Source: Aradus depressus (Eukaryota > Arthropoda > Insecta > Hemiptera > Aradidae). From it: a DNA stretch of 64,000 nucleotides. The notes below the pieces were generated by a model. The model was given only the letters and a program-made list of their open reading frames with translations, did no database searches and had not been told where the DNA came from. The stretch spans positions 5,715,107 through 5,779,106 of the forward strand of contig OY759225.1 of assembly GCA_963662175.1 (NCBI GenBank), given 5' to 3'. The position numbers and the translations under genes are program-made. Of the stretch, positions 42,690-53,639 are shown piece by piece; the stretch's first letter is position 1, and each line of letters starts with the position of its first letter.

Positions 42690-43601
42690 TCAGAAAATGT
42701 GACTGTAGCACAATTCGCAGATGATGTTGCTGCCCTCAGCAGAGCCCTGACTTATGAAGATGCCAAACATTATCTACAACAATTCCTGAACGCAGTCAAC
42801 TTATGGTGTTGCAAATGGCGCATAAAAATGAACTCCACTAAGTCAACAGTGGTAACTTTCACATATAAAAAAAATATACCAAATCCAACCATCTTTCTTA
42901 ATGACATGCAAATCCCTTGTGCAGAACGAGTAAGATACCTAGGACTAATATTTGACGCGAAGCTAACATGGTCCCATCATGTCCAGCACCTAGTAGCGAA
43001 GACTCGCGGACGAATAACAAACTTGAAGTGTCTCCTCGACCACCGCTCACCCCTTGCTTTATCAGTAAAAAGACTGCTATATTTGGTGCTGATACGTCCG
43101 ATCTGGCAGTACGCTTGTGGCCTATGGGGTTCAGCTGCTAAAAGCCACATAACCAGGATACAAACCACTCAAAATCGCGTCATGAGACTCATCACCGATG
43201 CACCGTGGTATGTTCGCAACACAGTTCTACATGCTGATCTTGAAATACCGGAAGTAGCGGAGGTCCTCAAAGAATCCTACATCCGAATGCAGACAACAAT
43301 GGCCAACCACCCAAATCCACTGGTCCGGGAAATTGCTGAACACCCACCACCTTTACCACTGGAACGCAGACTTAAAAAGAAGCGACCGCATGATTTTCTT
43401 CTCATCAATTGATCAAAAGACAATTTTTTTTTTTTTTTCCTATATTATGTTCATTTTATCTAGTTTAAAGTTACTTGTTCAGGGCAATTATTGAATTGTA
43501 CCTGAGTTCATATCTCATGTTAATTAGGCCATTGGCCTAGGTATTATTGTTATAGACAGCCCAACTATAATATTCATGTATAGAATAATAAAGTTTACAA
43601 T

Positions 43602-43631
<30 letters not shown>
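42690..43631 (+). mobile_element. Jockey-type LINE 3' fragment (family F), open frame and poly-A
   Basis: The frame is open from 42600 to 43412 without an ATG at its beginning. LINE homology starts near VTVAQFADDVAALSRA (RT catalytic FADD present), then WRIKMNSTKSTVVTF, VRYLGLIFDAKLTWSHH, IRPIWQYACGLWGSAAKS and NRVMRLITDAPWYVRN, with the end RRLKKKRPHDFLLIN. The 3' UTR has AATAAAG and a pure A run at 43605-43631. It is the best preserved of the truncated LINE copies here: no stop or frameshift in 240 codons, so the insertion is young. Endonuclease and RT fingers are missing. Confidence 0.85.
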
Positions 43632-43638
<7 letters not shown>

Positions 43639-43682
43639 TAAATTTATAAATTAAAAAAATGTAGCAATCCTGCAATACAATA

Positions 43683-43922
43683 TAGCTCAGAGGTAGCGTG
43701 TTAGTCTACTAAGCTCAAAATCGCGGGTTCGAAACCCGGACAAGACCCTTGAGCACGCCGTTCTTCGGATGGGACGTTAAGCGATGGTCCCAAGCCCTAG
43801 GAGATCTGGGTAGGCAACATTTAGGACTCTCATAGTAGCGCTCTTTCGTCGCTCTTGCTCGTGATCATCGCTTAAAGACCCATCCGAATGACTTAATTAT
43901 TTATTAAAGCCCGGGCATGAAT
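43683..43922 (+). mobile_element. Diverged SINE
   Basis: TAGCTCAGAGGTAGCGTG head, exact B-box region GGTTCGAAACC, GAGCACGCCGTTCTTCGGAT and CCCGGGCATGA. Body hairpin and part of the 3' domain deleted. Confidence 0.8.
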
Positions 43923-43972
43923 CACAATACTAATTAGATATAGGCACGTTGAAAAATTTGTTAGTTGGTTAT

Positions 43973-44245
43973 TATGACTCATGCCCGGGCCTTAACTATG
44001 AGGTCATATCACCTACTTCTTTCGTCGCTCTGGTGGACATAAGCCCGACTCTACAGTGGAAGTTCTAAATTTTTCTTAGCCAGGTTTATACTAGTAGGAA
44101 TCTTTGATGAGTACGTGACATCGCATAGGCTCAGGACCATTGCTTAACTCCGAAGGATGGCATGCTCATTTTTTTTTTACCTCCTAGACAAACAACCTAA
44201 GAGACTCGGCAGGGCTTGCAAGCTACCACTGAGCTACTGGTCCCC
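43973..44245 (-). mobile_element. Diverged SINE, opposite strand
   Basis: TTATGACTCATGCCCGGGCC to GCTACCACTGAGCTACTGGT. Lies tail-to-tail with the preceding copy, making a loose inverted pair. Confidence 0.8.
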
Positions 44246-44853
44246 TCGAAATCGTTGTTTGTTAGCGTTCTTCCTCTCTTTCTGTGTTTTGCGCTCTGGT
44301 TGGGTGCTCAGACACCCTTGCCATATTCTAAAAAGAAGTGTGTTGTATAAAGATGCTCATTTGACAAGAGGCTAACTATGAATTTATTTTTCCAAAGAAG
44401 ATATAAGTTTGACTTGAGACGGAATAGTTGAAGAGGTTGAAGGAGCTACCCCAGTCCTGGAGACTTAAACGTTTGTTTTATTCAAGACTCTGGAAAATCC
44501 TCAACACATTGTTACTAAGAAATTCTCTCTTTAAGGACCTTCACAATAACCACATATCTTCATTCTCAGAAGCTTTTTTTATGTGGGTCTTTAAGAGGCG
44601 TAAGGAAGAAGCTTGGAATTACACAGAAATCCGACAGGTAGGGCCAGGGTCTATACATATCACATTATTCAGGATAATAACGATAAATTTTAATATTTTT
44701 TTTCAATACAATGATTTTTTTTTTTCAATTTTTTTTATGCATATTTACAATACATAGTACAAACCATAAGTAAATTTGTTGATATTAAGAATAATAGGAC
44801 AAATTAGAATAATAAATGGCAATATTTACAGTAATAAAAATGAAACATGTAAA
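44246..44853. other. Unassigned spacer
   Basis: A 109-codon frame at 44428-44757 has no recognisable domain and ends in A/T-rich sequence. A CAG|GTAGGG donor-like site occurs at 44637. Not supported as a gene. Confidence 0.35.
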
Positions 44854-44993
44854 GTCATGTAATTTATACAAAATAATAATATAATAATGTCATGTAATTT
44901 ATACAAAATAATAATATAATAATGTCATGTAATTTATACAAAATAATAATAGAATAATGTCATGTAATTTATACAAAATAATAATATAGTAAA
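44854..44993 (+). repeat. 35-bp minisatellite, four copies
   Basis: GTCATGTAATTTATACAAAA starts at 44854, 44889, 44924 and 44959. Almost identical units. Confidence 0.9.
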
Positions 44994-45043
44994 ATATGTG
45001 CAGTGGTAATAATACACAAAAAAATATATATTTAATTACTTAG

Positions 45044-45290
45044 TTATTATGACTCATGCCCGGGCTTTAACTACGAGGTTATATCGCCTACTACCAGAGC
45101 GCTCTTCCGTCACTCTGATGGATATGAGCTCTACTATGGGAGTCCTAAATTTTGCCTACCCTAAATTTTTATTCACCTAAGGACAGGGGTCTTTAACGAG
45201 TACCTGACATCGTACAGGCTCAAGACCCTCGCTTAACGTCCCATCCGAAGGACGGCGTGTTTAAGTTTATTTTACCTCCCAGACAGCGAT
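45044..45290 (-). mobile_element. SINE, head missing
   Basis: TTATGACTCATGCCCGGGCT through GGACGGCGTGTTTAAGTTTA, ending at TTTTACCTCCCAGAC within the hairpin. 5'-truncated. Confidence 0.88.
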
Positions 45291-45431
45291 CCTCATTCCT
45301 CCAACCTCTTACCTCTTACCGATTCCCTGAACCCCCTTGCTCAACCAGCCTCTGACCAGCAGTGGTGGCAGACCGAGGGGCACTGGAAGAACATCAATAA
45401 CAATAATAATATTTTTTCCGTTAAACCATAG

Positions 45432-45560
45432 ATTGAGGCTCTTAGAGTCTGACACACATGATATTAGTAATAACAATACTATTAAAAAATAAAATGAAAC
45501 TAATAAATAAGAGTACCAAAATAATAATACATATTAGTAAATACAGTTTTTAATTTAATT
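45432..45560 (-). repeat. Family Q fragment
   Basis: TCTGACACACATGATATTAG, AATAACAATACTATTAAAAA, then TTTTTAATTTAATTAAAATT. Confidence 0.5.
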
Positions 45561-45726
45561 AAAATTAAGGTAAAAGCGATATAATCACTTAAGACAGGGC
45601 CGCGGCGAAAAAATTAGTGCGAAACATTTTTGGTTGTCCCTCTCGTACAAAATTATACAAAAGAGTAAAAAAAAATAGGAATAAATTTAAATACATTTTA
45701 GACTTAAGCCCTATTGATATTTTTTT

Positions 45727-45855
45727 AGGGCGCCGGTAGGTCAGAGGTAGCTTGATTCAAAATCCGATAGAGGCCTTTATTTATTTTTTATATCGGATGT
45801 AGACAACGTTAAACGATTATTCCGAGCCTGTACAATGTCAGGTACTCGATAACAC
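45727..45855 (+). mobile_element. Decayed SINE
   Basis: GGGCGCCGGTAGGTCAGAGG head, then only ATTCCGAGCCTGTACAATGT and CAGGTACTCG remain of the body. Confidence 0.75.
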
Positions 45856-45938
45856 ACGATAAAATGAATATATCGACGCAAAATTTTACATGTATATCCA
45901 GAACCTTATAAGAGCGACACCTACCTTGTACTGATGTT

Positions 45939-46290
45939 AGAGGGCGCCGGTAGCTCAGTGGTATGCGTGCTTGACTTCTGAGCTCAAGGTCGTGGGTTCG
46001 TAGCCCGACCGAGGCCCTTAGTTTATTTTATCTGGGAGGTAAAATAAACTTAAGCACGCCGTCCTTCGGATGAGACGTTAAGCGATGGTCCCGAGCCTAT
46101 ACGATGTCAGATACTCGTTAAAGACCCCTAACCTAGGTGAATAAAAATTTAGGGTAGGCAAAATTTAGGACTCCCACAATAGAGTCGGGCTCATGTTCAC
46201 CAGAGTGACGAAAGAGCGCTCTGGTAGTAGGCTATATGACCTCGTTGTTAAAGCCCGGGCATGAGTCATAAAACCTAACCAAACCTAACC
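45939..46290 (+). mobile_element. Full-length SINE with 10-bp target duplication
   Basis: TACTGATGTT at 45929-45938 and 46291-46300. Head GAGGGCGCCGGTAGCTCAG; the B-box region reads GGTTCGTAGCC. Tail CCTAACCAAACCTAACC. It interrupts a family X copy (CGACACCTACCTTGTACTGA before, ACTGATGTTCAGCCAAATTG after). Confidence 0.95.
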
Positions 46291-46435
46291 TACTGATGTT
46301 CAGCCAAATTGACAAAAGGAAAGTGAGGTTCTACCCAAAACCTTAATAACTTTCGACGTAATGAATGTATCATGATGAAAGATTTTTAGTTTGACATTTC
46401 AAAGTACCTTTCCACCCTACATAATAGTTAGCTAT

Positions 46436-46500
46436 TGTGTCTCATGTCTCCTACCTACTACCAAAGCGCTCTTTCTTCACTGCGGTGAACACAAGCCCGA
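46436..46500 (-). mobile_element. SINE 3' fragment
   Basis: TATTGTGTCTCATGTCTCC, CTACCAAAGCGCTCTTTCTT, CACAAGCCCGACTGA. Strongly diverged. Confidence 0.6.
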
Positions 46501-46679
46501 CTGACTGAATGAATATATTGATATGAAATTTCTTATTTAAATTCAAATCCTGAAACGGATGACAACTATTAATTTTCAGCGAAATCGGTAGAAGGAAAGG
46601 AGGGAATCAGAGAAGGGCTCAACTCAAAAACGCCAATAACTACCGATGTAAAGAATTTGTCGACACAAAATATAGTTAG
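46500..46679 (+). repeat. Family X fragment
   Basis: CTATTAATTTTCAGCGAAAT, GGGCTCAACTCAAAAACGCC, AATAACTACCGATGTAAAGA. Adjoins two SINE fragments. Confidence 0.55.
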
Positions 46680-46894
46680 TTATTGTGACTCATGCCCGGG
46701 CTTTAACTACGAGGTCATATCGCCTACTACCAGAGCGCTCTTGTTTATTTTACCTCCCAGATAAAATGAACTAAGGGCCTCTTCCAATTCTAAGGACGGA
46801 GTTTTTAAGTTTAATTTATCTCGGCCAGGTTTCGAAACCCGCAATGTTGAGCTCAGTAAGCAAGCACGCAATACCACTAAGCTGCCGGCGCCCT
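46680..46894 (-). mobile_element. Rearranged SINE
   Basis: 3' domain (GACTCATGCCCGGGCTTTAA to ACCAGAGCGCTCTTG) joins the hairpin (TTTATTTTACCTCCCAGATA). A duplicated body piece and the head follow (TGCCGGCGCCCTC). Central body deleted. Confidence 0.85.
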
Positions 46895-47409
46895 CTCAAA
46901 TATATATATATATTTATTACTAGATAACTGCATTATCACCCACGGAACCCTTCAATGTGTATTCTATTTTTATTTATTCTTCAATTTTATTTTTTTCTGC
47001 TTCAAAGACATATTGTCTTCATTGTTTATTGTTGTTATGTAAACAAAGTCTTTATGTTGACCAACGAATTTGATGAAAATTTGATTTTATTGTGTTTTCC
47101 ATATTATTTATTTTTCAAATCAAATAAAGTGAGGGTTTGCAAATATCAAAATATTGGTTTAACAAATTTTGAGTGTAAGTTATATAACCATATTAACTAA
47201 TCCAATTGTTATTTCATAAATCAAATTATTGACCTGCATTCTGCATTTTTATTTACACAGCTATATGTACAATGTAAGTATACGAGAAATAACGTAATCT
47301 GTCATTAATTTGATGTTGTTTCAACCCCTAAATTACAAAAAAAGAAAATCGGTGAATCTGTGAATCACCGGCAGTATATTTCTAAGTCCTCATACTATAT
47401 TTTGTGTTG
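46895..47409. other. AT-rich spacer with a family X end
   Basis: An 81-codon A/T-rich frame at 46955-47200 has no domain. 47336-47409 (AATCTGTGAATCACCGGCAG, then CCTCATACTATATTTTGTGT) matches the sequence before the SINE at 49820. Confidence 0.45.
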
Positions 47410-47720
47410 AGGGCGTCGGTAGCTCAGTGGTATGCGTGCTTGCTTTCTGAGCTCAAAGTCGTAACATTGAAACCCGGCCGAGGTCCTTAGTTTATTTTAT
47501 CTGGGAGGTAAAATAAACTTAAACATGCCGTCCTTCGGATGGGACGTTAAGCGATGGTCCCGAGCCTGTACGATGTCAGGTACTCGTTAAACACGCCTGT
47601 CCTAGGTGAATAAAAATTTAGCGTAGGCAAAATTTAGGACTGAGTAGAGTCGGGCTCATGTTCACCAGAGTGATGAAAGAGCGCTCTGGTAGTAGGCGAT
47701 ATGAACTCGTAGCCCGATAG
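47410..47720 (+). mobile_element. SINE sharing its 5' flank with another copy
   Basis: GAGGGCGTCGGTAGCTCAGT head. Body complete with small deletions, 3' end lost after GATATGAACTCGTAG. The 70 bp before it resembles the flank of the copy at 49820, suggesting duplication of SINE plus flank. Confidence 0.88.
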
Positions 47721-47774
47721 TCATAATAACTATCTACCTGAAATCAATGTACAAATTTAAATAGACATAATCAG

Positions 47775-48380
47775 AAATTATTTTCCTTGTCTACTCTGAA
47801 TTTGGGGCTACATCCAAGCTACCATGTAAGTTTCCGCTCTTCCTCTAAACCTAGATTTATTTATTTGATGGACACTTACCAACTGTTTTTCCTCATATGG
47901 AGTTCATCCTTCGATCTCTGAATTTGAGGCTACACCCAAGCTAACATGTAAGTTTCCGCTCTTCCTCTAAACCTAGATTGATTTATTTGATGGACACTTA
48001 CCAACTGTTTTTCCTCATATGGAGTTCATCCTTCGATCTCTGAATTTGAGGCTACACCCAAGCTAATATGTAAGTTTCCGCTCTCCCTCTAAACCTAGAT
48101 TTATTTATTTGATGGACACTTACCAACTGTTTTTCCTCATATGGAGCTCATCCTTCGATCTCTGAATTTGAGGCTACATCCAAGCTAACATGTAAGTTTC
48201 CGCTCTTCCTCTAAACCTAGATTTATTTATTTGATGGACACTTACCAACTGTTTTTCCCCATATGGAGTTCATCCTTCGATCTCTGTATTTAAGTATTTA
48301 AGACTCATATTTAAGTTTCCGCTCTCCCTCTAAAACTAGATTTATTTATTTGATGGACACTTACCAACTGATTAAGAGGA
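47775..48380 (+). repeat. 122-bp satellite, about five copies
   Basis: CATGTAAGTTTCCGCTCTTC-type starts at 47823, 47945, 48067 and 48189, with a fifth, altered unit near 48308. Units include GATTTATTTATTTGATGGAC and GGAGTTCATCCTTCGATCTC. The AAGTTTCCGCTCT motif also occurs in the 177-bp satellite at 38 kb. Confidence 0.95.
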
Positions 48381-48394
48381 CATTTTAAAAAACT

Positions 48395-48800
48395 CTTAGG
48401 GAAAAAAGAAAAACAAAACAAAATAAATACAAAGTAACTGAAATGAATAGAAAATAAATTAATAAACATTCAAAAACAGAGATTATAATTAAAAATCGTG
48501 AACGAATATTTTTGTGTTTCCCTACCTTAGTTTTCCCTATTTTCTTTACCAAAACGTTTCGATTTGTGTCTCAGTTAATTAAATAGTTTTTACTTAAATT
48601 TATTATATAGTCCAGTAGGAGCTCAACATTTAGGTGTTCATGGATTTGGAGGATGGAGATGTCCCTCGAGTAGCTACCAACCAATCTAAGGCGTTTGTTT
48701 TGGGCCACTTTAAGAGTTCCTTAACCATTACCCTTATACACTAAATACATATCAAAAATAATCAGTTAAATTAAAAACAATGCTACTGCTTAAGAATAAA
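48395..48800 (-). mobile_element. LINE family B, chimeric 3' fragments
   Basis: 48400-48716 is 3' UTR plus ORF2 end, as at 59.5-59.8 kb. At 48717 the ORF part joins abruptly to another 3' UTR segment (CCTTAACCATTACCCTTATA) in the same orientation, up to about 48800. Either two truncated copies are adjacent or one copy is rearranged. Confidence 0.7.
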
Positions 48801-49318
48801 TTTTAAAAAACTCTTAAAAAAGTGAAAACTTAGTTCACCAATTCTTGCTGGGAATTGCTTTGCAAGAGATTCATCAATAATTTTTTTGCTTTGAGACGTA
48901 TCCATGTGTTTACTATGTTTTTGTCTAATTTTGTTGAACGACAAAAATAAAAAATTACGGCTTAAGACACTGAGAGGTATGTACATTTTTCGAAATATTT
49001 TGTAATATTTTTGACAAAAGACGATAAAAAATAAGAGCAGAGGGGACAAAACAACATCAACAGTCATAAAAAGAGCTATGTTTATGACATTTCCTGGAAT
49101 GTTTATGGTTACGAGCAGCTCCCAGTAAACGGTCGACATAAATTTTGATTTATTGGACTTCTTCGTGAATATTTTTCATCAAAACAACTGTAATGAATAA
49201 TAACAAAATTTGTTAATAAAAATTGTATTGTCACCAGATTTACAGGTAAGAAATTTTTGTCATAGATAAAAATATATGTGATGGACTATCCCTCCCCCCT
49301 GTCCTCTCTCATACTGGC
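48801..49318. other. Unassigned spacer
   Basis: A 118-codon minus frame (48783-49139) runs into LINE 3' UTR at its end and has no recognised domain. Its hydrophobic stretch is A/T-driven. Confidence 0.35.
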
Positions 49319-49649
49319 TTAGGTTTAGTTTTTATGACTCATGCCCGGGCTTTAACTACGAGGTCATATCGCCTTCTACCAGAGCGCTCTTTCGCCTCTT
49401 TGGTGGACATGAGCCCGACTCTACTATGGGAGTCCTAAATTTTGCCTACCCTAAACTTTTATTCACCTAGGGCAGGGGTCTTTAACGAGTACCTGACATC
49501 GTACAGGCTCGGGACCATCCAAAGGACGGCGTGCTTAAGTTTATTTTACTTCCCAGATAAAATAAACTAAAGACCTCGGTCGGGTTTCGAACCCACGATT
49601 TTGAGCTCAGAAGACAAGCACGCATACCACTGAGCTACCGGCGCCCTCA
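49319..49649 (-). mobile_element. SINE with 14-bp target duplication
   Basis: TCTCTCATACTGGC at 49305-49318 and 49650-49663. Starts TTAGGTTTAG and ends GAGCTACCGGCGCCCTCA. A short deletion removes CGCTTAACGTCC from the body. Confidence 0.95.
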
Positions 49650-49819
49650 TCTCTCATACTGGCATTATTGGCTATATGAAAGTAAATTGTTGGCGTCAGT
49701 GGCATTGTTTCATTGTACAGCGTAATTCTAAGAGTGAAAAAAAAAAGTCGATGAATCTGTGAATCACCGGCAGTGTACTTAGTCGTACACGTTGTAGTCC
49801 TCATACTATATTTTGTGTT

Positions 49820-50166
49820 GAGGGCGCCGGTAGCTCAGTGGTATGCGTGCTTGTCTTCTGAGCTCAAGATCGTGGGTTCGAAACCCGGCCGAGGCCCTTA
49901 ATTTATTTTATCGGGGAGGTAAAATAAACTTAAGCACGCCGTCCTTCGGATGGGACGTTAAGAGATGGTCCCGAGCCTGTACGATGTCAGGTACTCGTTA
50001 AAGACCCCTGCCCTACGTGAATAAAAATTTAGAGTAGGCAAAATTTAGAACTGCCACAGTAGAGTCGGGCTCATGTCCCTCTAGATGATGTGACGAAAAA
50101 GCGCTCTGGTAGTAGGCGATATGAACTCGTAGTTAAAGCCCGGGCATGAGTCATAAAACCTAACCT
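49820..50166 (+). mobile_element. Full-length SINE
   Basis: GAGGGCGCCGGTAGCTCAGT, perfect B-box region GGTTCGAAACC, complete body, tail ATAAAACCTAACC. The 3' domain carries a small insertion (CTCTAGATGATGTGACG). Confidence 0.95.
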
Positions 50167-50698
50167 CGACACAAAATTGAATATTAGCGGACGGAGTTTT
50201 GGAGGGGGAGCGAAAACGTAATTGCCCCCAATTCAAACATAATTATGAATGGCCGAGTATCCAAGTATACAGTTAATGGCATATGAAGGATGGCTGATTG
50301 GATGCGATGCGAAGCGTGCTCTACAAAGGGGCTTGACGCAGAGCGCGGTGGCCTCCTGTATCTAAGCCCGCCCTGACAGTCCACAAGCTGCTAATCCCCC
50401 CAGCTTATCCTCCCTCGCTAATATTCCCCCTCAAACTTGTAACTACATAAATAATGTATTCCCTCAGGTATTACTTGCTAAACCCCCCCCCCCCCCCCCC
50501 CCCCCCCCTCTCTCATTTTCAAATGGACTTTACGCCACCTTTACTATCCAAATGGATGACAAATCCTTCTGTCTGCTCCTATTTTGTGCCAAATGACAAT
50601 CCACTCAATCCATTTAAGTCTACACCATAAACGAAACTCTTATACTGAGTGTATATCGTCATTTGGTTACTTGTCTGAGTAAAAAAAAAGTCATCTAG
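50167..50698. other. Spacer with poly-C tract
   Basis: 50170-50225 looks like family X (GGACGGAGTTTTGGAGGGGG). About 25 C at 50484-50508. No gene. Confidence 0.4.
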
Positions 50699-50850
50699 AA
50701 GGCACCAGTAGCTCAGAGGTAGCGTGGTTGCCTACTGAGCTCAAGATCGTGGGATCAAAGATGGAAAAACCTTGAGCACGCCGTCTTTCGGATGGGACAT
50801 TAAGCGATGGTCCCGAGTCTTTACAATTTCAAGTATTCGTTAAAGACTGA
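50699..50850 (+). mobile_element. SINE head and partial body
   Basis: GGCACCAGTAGCTCAGAGGT, CTACTGAGCTCAAGATCGTG, GAGCACGCCGTCTTTCGGAT, CAAGTATTCGTTAAAGAC. 3' domain absent. Confidence 0.8.
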
Positions 50851-50856
50851 CCTTTC

Positions 50857-51473
50857 ACAGATTTTATTAATTTTGCTAGCCGGCTTTCGAGGTTGCCCTC
50901 ATCATCAGGCAGTCTGATAAAATAATTTTGAAAACAACATTATTAAAATTGTTTTAATAAATAAGATTTAAAAATTAAAATAAACATATATAAAAAAACT
51001 ATTTAATAGCAATTTAACAATTTAAACTACTTTGTTTTGACTCAGATGGGGGACAGGAATAACATATTTCCCCCATCCATGAAATTTTAATTTGTTTTTA
51101 AATAGTTTTTTTTTATGTTAGGTTAGGTTTTATGACTCATGCCCGGGCTTTAACTACGAGCTCAGCCTACTACCAGAGCGCTCTTTCGTCACTCTGGTGG
51201 ACAAGTGCCCGACTCTACTGTGGGTTTCCTAAATTTTGCTTACCCTAAATTTTTTATTCACCTAGGGTAAGGGGTCTTTAACGAGTACCTGACATCGTAC
51301 TGGCTCGGGACCATCGCTTAACGTCCCATCCGAAGGACGGCGTGCTTAAGTTTATTTTACCTCCCAGATAAAATAAACTAAGGGCCTCGGTCGGGTTTCA
51401 AACCCATGTTCTTGAGCTCAGAATAAAACATTTTAAATTATGTTGTTTTCAAAATTACTTTATCAATTTCACC
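50857..51473 (-). mobile_element. Penelope-like terminus with short inverted arm
   Basis: Minus strand near 50915-50860 reads CTGATGATGAGGGCAACCTC then GAAAGCCGG, a Penelope-like signature. The 40-bp block at 50916-50954 is inverted at 51425-51464 (GTTGTTTTCAAAATTACTTT). A SINE lies in the loop, as in the foldback at 10.2-11.3 kb. Confidence 0.5.
51114..51425 (-). mobile_element. SINE lacking part of the head
   Basis: GTTAGGTTAGGTTTTATGAC through CTTGAGCTCAGAA. The A-box part is missing. Body essentially intact. Confidence 0.92.
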
Positions 51474-51519
51474 TCACTTTAACACTCTTTCTCTCCAAAA
51501 AAAGCATATATTTCTGAAC

Positions 51520-51700
51520 TGGCCTCATAATTCAAAAATAATGTAATGAATGTATCGACACAATTTTGTATAAAGATTCACAAGTCCCAATGTTAGTCAA
51601 TTGTTGATTTTTAGCCCAAACAGTTGATTGGGAGGAGAGTAAACACATAATTTATTAATTTGTGTTGGGGAAGTACGTAGACGGTGATTCATTTTATCTA
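51520..51700 (+). repeat. Family X right half
   Basis: AATGAATGTATCGACACAAT, ATTGTTGATTTTTAGCCCAA, TTGTGTTGGGGAAGTACGTA, GACGGTGATTCA. Confidence 0.6.
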
Positions 51701-52194
51701 TTTATTTATTTTTAAGAATTGTCTCAAAGAGTTGGCCGCAATTCGCTGTGTAACCCTATGTCAGTGTCAAGCATACTGTTCCATGTCCAGGTCTTACTGA
51801 AGTGGTGCTTTGCGGCTAAGTTGAATTAAGCGCACCACAACTTCTGTTACTGTAATATGTAGCCATTTCTTCAGATTTTTCCGAAGTACTGTTGGCAGTT
51901 GAACATGTCTGGGGAAATGGAAGCCCTTCAGCTGATAAATAATGGTCTCCGATTTATACGTAGGGGAATATATTCTGACAGGAGTGTGAGGGGGCGGGGG
52001 TAGGGTGGGGGGGGGGGGGGGGGGGGGAGAGAAATAGGGGCCAAGTCTTCGGGGAGTTGGCGTTACAGAATCTGGGAGCAAACCTCTTCCATGGCATGCA
52101 GTCTGCTTACTGTAAGTGTCCAGATATCGATGTGGTTGTACACTTAGTCCATTTTGATCATGATTAAATTTAGGAGTTAACCCGGTGTATGTCC
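51701..52194. other. Unassigned spacer
   Basis: G run at about 52009-52027. A 179-codon minus frame across 51794-52333 includes proline-rich poly-G complement and MITE sequence, so it is not credible. Confidence 0.4.
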
Positions 52195-52925
52195 GGAGCA
52201 CACCGTCCCGAGCCTGTACAGTAGGGTGGAACGAAAATGGCCTTTTAAAATTTTTTTTAGTTATTAGTTTGGTAATAGTGGAGAAAAGTTGCCTTTTAAG
52301 TTCAAAAAGAATAAAAAAAAAAATTGGTTGCAATACTACAACATCTTGAGGTGCCGCAAAGAGCTTAAAGTTTGTAAAAAAATTGAAAAATTTTAAACTT
52401 TGATAAATTATTTTTTATGAATTTCTCGTACATATAATGTTACAAAAGATGGTTTTAAATACATATATAAGCATTAGAATTGGAAAAAATTATTAATTAT
52501 AAAATATAATAAAAATAAAAAATATTTTGTAATGTCAAACTTTGTATTTCTTACTTCTGTGTCCTTAATGATTACAAATGTTACAGCTGCAAAATGTTTG
52601 TTTCTACTTCATTGCCACATTAAACTGGTCCTTGCGGCACCTCAAGACCTACTCCAATATTTTTCATATTTTTAATTTATCTTATCTACACTAAAAGGCA
52701 ACTTTTCTGCGCTATTGCAAATTAAAAATCAAAAGGTGGTTTTTTCGTTCCACCCTTCTGTACAATGTCAGCTACTCGATAAAGACCCCTACCGTAAGTA
52801 AAAAAACGAAAGTAGGCAAAATTTAGGACTCCTATCGTAGAGTGGGGCTCATGTCCACCAGAGTGACTAAAGATAGTAGCCAATATGACCTTGTTGTTAA
52901 AGCCCGGGCATAAGTCATAATAACT
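52195..52925 (+). mobile_element. SINE split by a TA-flanked MITE
   Basis: Left piece ends CCGTCCCGAGCCTGTA (52218). Right piece resumes TACAATGTCAGCTACTCG at 52761 and runs to AAAGCCCGGGCATAAGTC. Removing the insert and one TA restores the normal SINE order GAGCCTGTACAATGTCAG. Confidence 0.9.
52219..52760. mobile_element. Tc1/mariner-type MITE (542 bp) inside a SINE
   Basis: Ends CAGTAGGGTGGAACGAAAA and, reversed, CAGAAGGGTGGAACGAAAA, flanked by TA. Inverted similarity continues inside (GAGAAAAGTTGCCTTTTA, TCTTGAGGTGCCGCAA), giving arms of over 100 bp. No transposase. TA duplication and CAGT-type ends point to the Tc1/mariner superfamily. Confidence 0.9.
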
Positions 52926-53106
52926 AGCTAACTTTAATAATAATAACTTTCTTTGCTTAAGATTATAATATCTTTGCAAAGTCCTCTCTACAATATCAAA
53001 AAAATTTAAATAAAAGAATAATGCTAAAATACATAAATCCAACAAGAGAAAAAAAAAGAATATAGTGAGATCAATTCTTGGTAGAATATTTAAATAATAT
53101 TAGCTG

Positions 53107-53152
53107 TGGTTTAGCTTAGTAAGCAAGCACGCTTACCACTGAGCTACCTTCG
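53107..53152 (-). mobile_element. SINE head fragment
   Basis: AAGCAAGCACGCTTACCACT, GAGCTACCTTCGCC: reversed A-box region only. Confidence 0.7.
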
Positions 53153-53639
53153 CCTATGTTTTTTCCCGGCTTATAAGATGAAATTTCATGAAAATCCGTT
53201 CAATCATTAAAGAGCTAGCCGTTTTGAATTTCGAGACCCCACATAGCTTATATACTAAGTTGATTAGATTGCACTAATGCAAATTCCGGTTAACGCATAT
53301 AAAAATGCAAAAAAAAAAAAAAATCAATACAATTAATGTTCATATGTGATATTAACCCTGGAACCACAACGTGACATAGTTGTTGGCAATTTAACAACGT
53401 GGGGTCATATATATGATACATGACCCCATACAATATTTAGTCATATTTTTTTAATTTTCTATTTAATCCGCTATTTTTGCCATTTTTGATGACTAACAGT
53501 CATAATCGAACTATGTATAATGAAAAATAAAAAATTAAATGTAAGATGGGGGATTAAGGAATAAAGCCTCATAATACTATAAACTAAGGTATATGTTAAT
53601 ATATGTATTTGTTCCTTGAATAGCAACATTATATAAAAA

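Noticed and set aside
44428..44757. 109-codon plus-strand frame with donor-like site
   Set aside because: No recognised domain and an A/T-rich end. A single donor-like site is expected by chance.
48783..49139. 118-codon minus-strand frame with hydrophobic stretch
   Set aside because: Its end lies in LINE 3' UTR and its hydrophobicity follows from T-rich DNA.
51794..52333. 179-codon minus-strand frame
   Set aside because: Runs through a poly-G tract and into a MITE end; proline runs are the complement of the G run.
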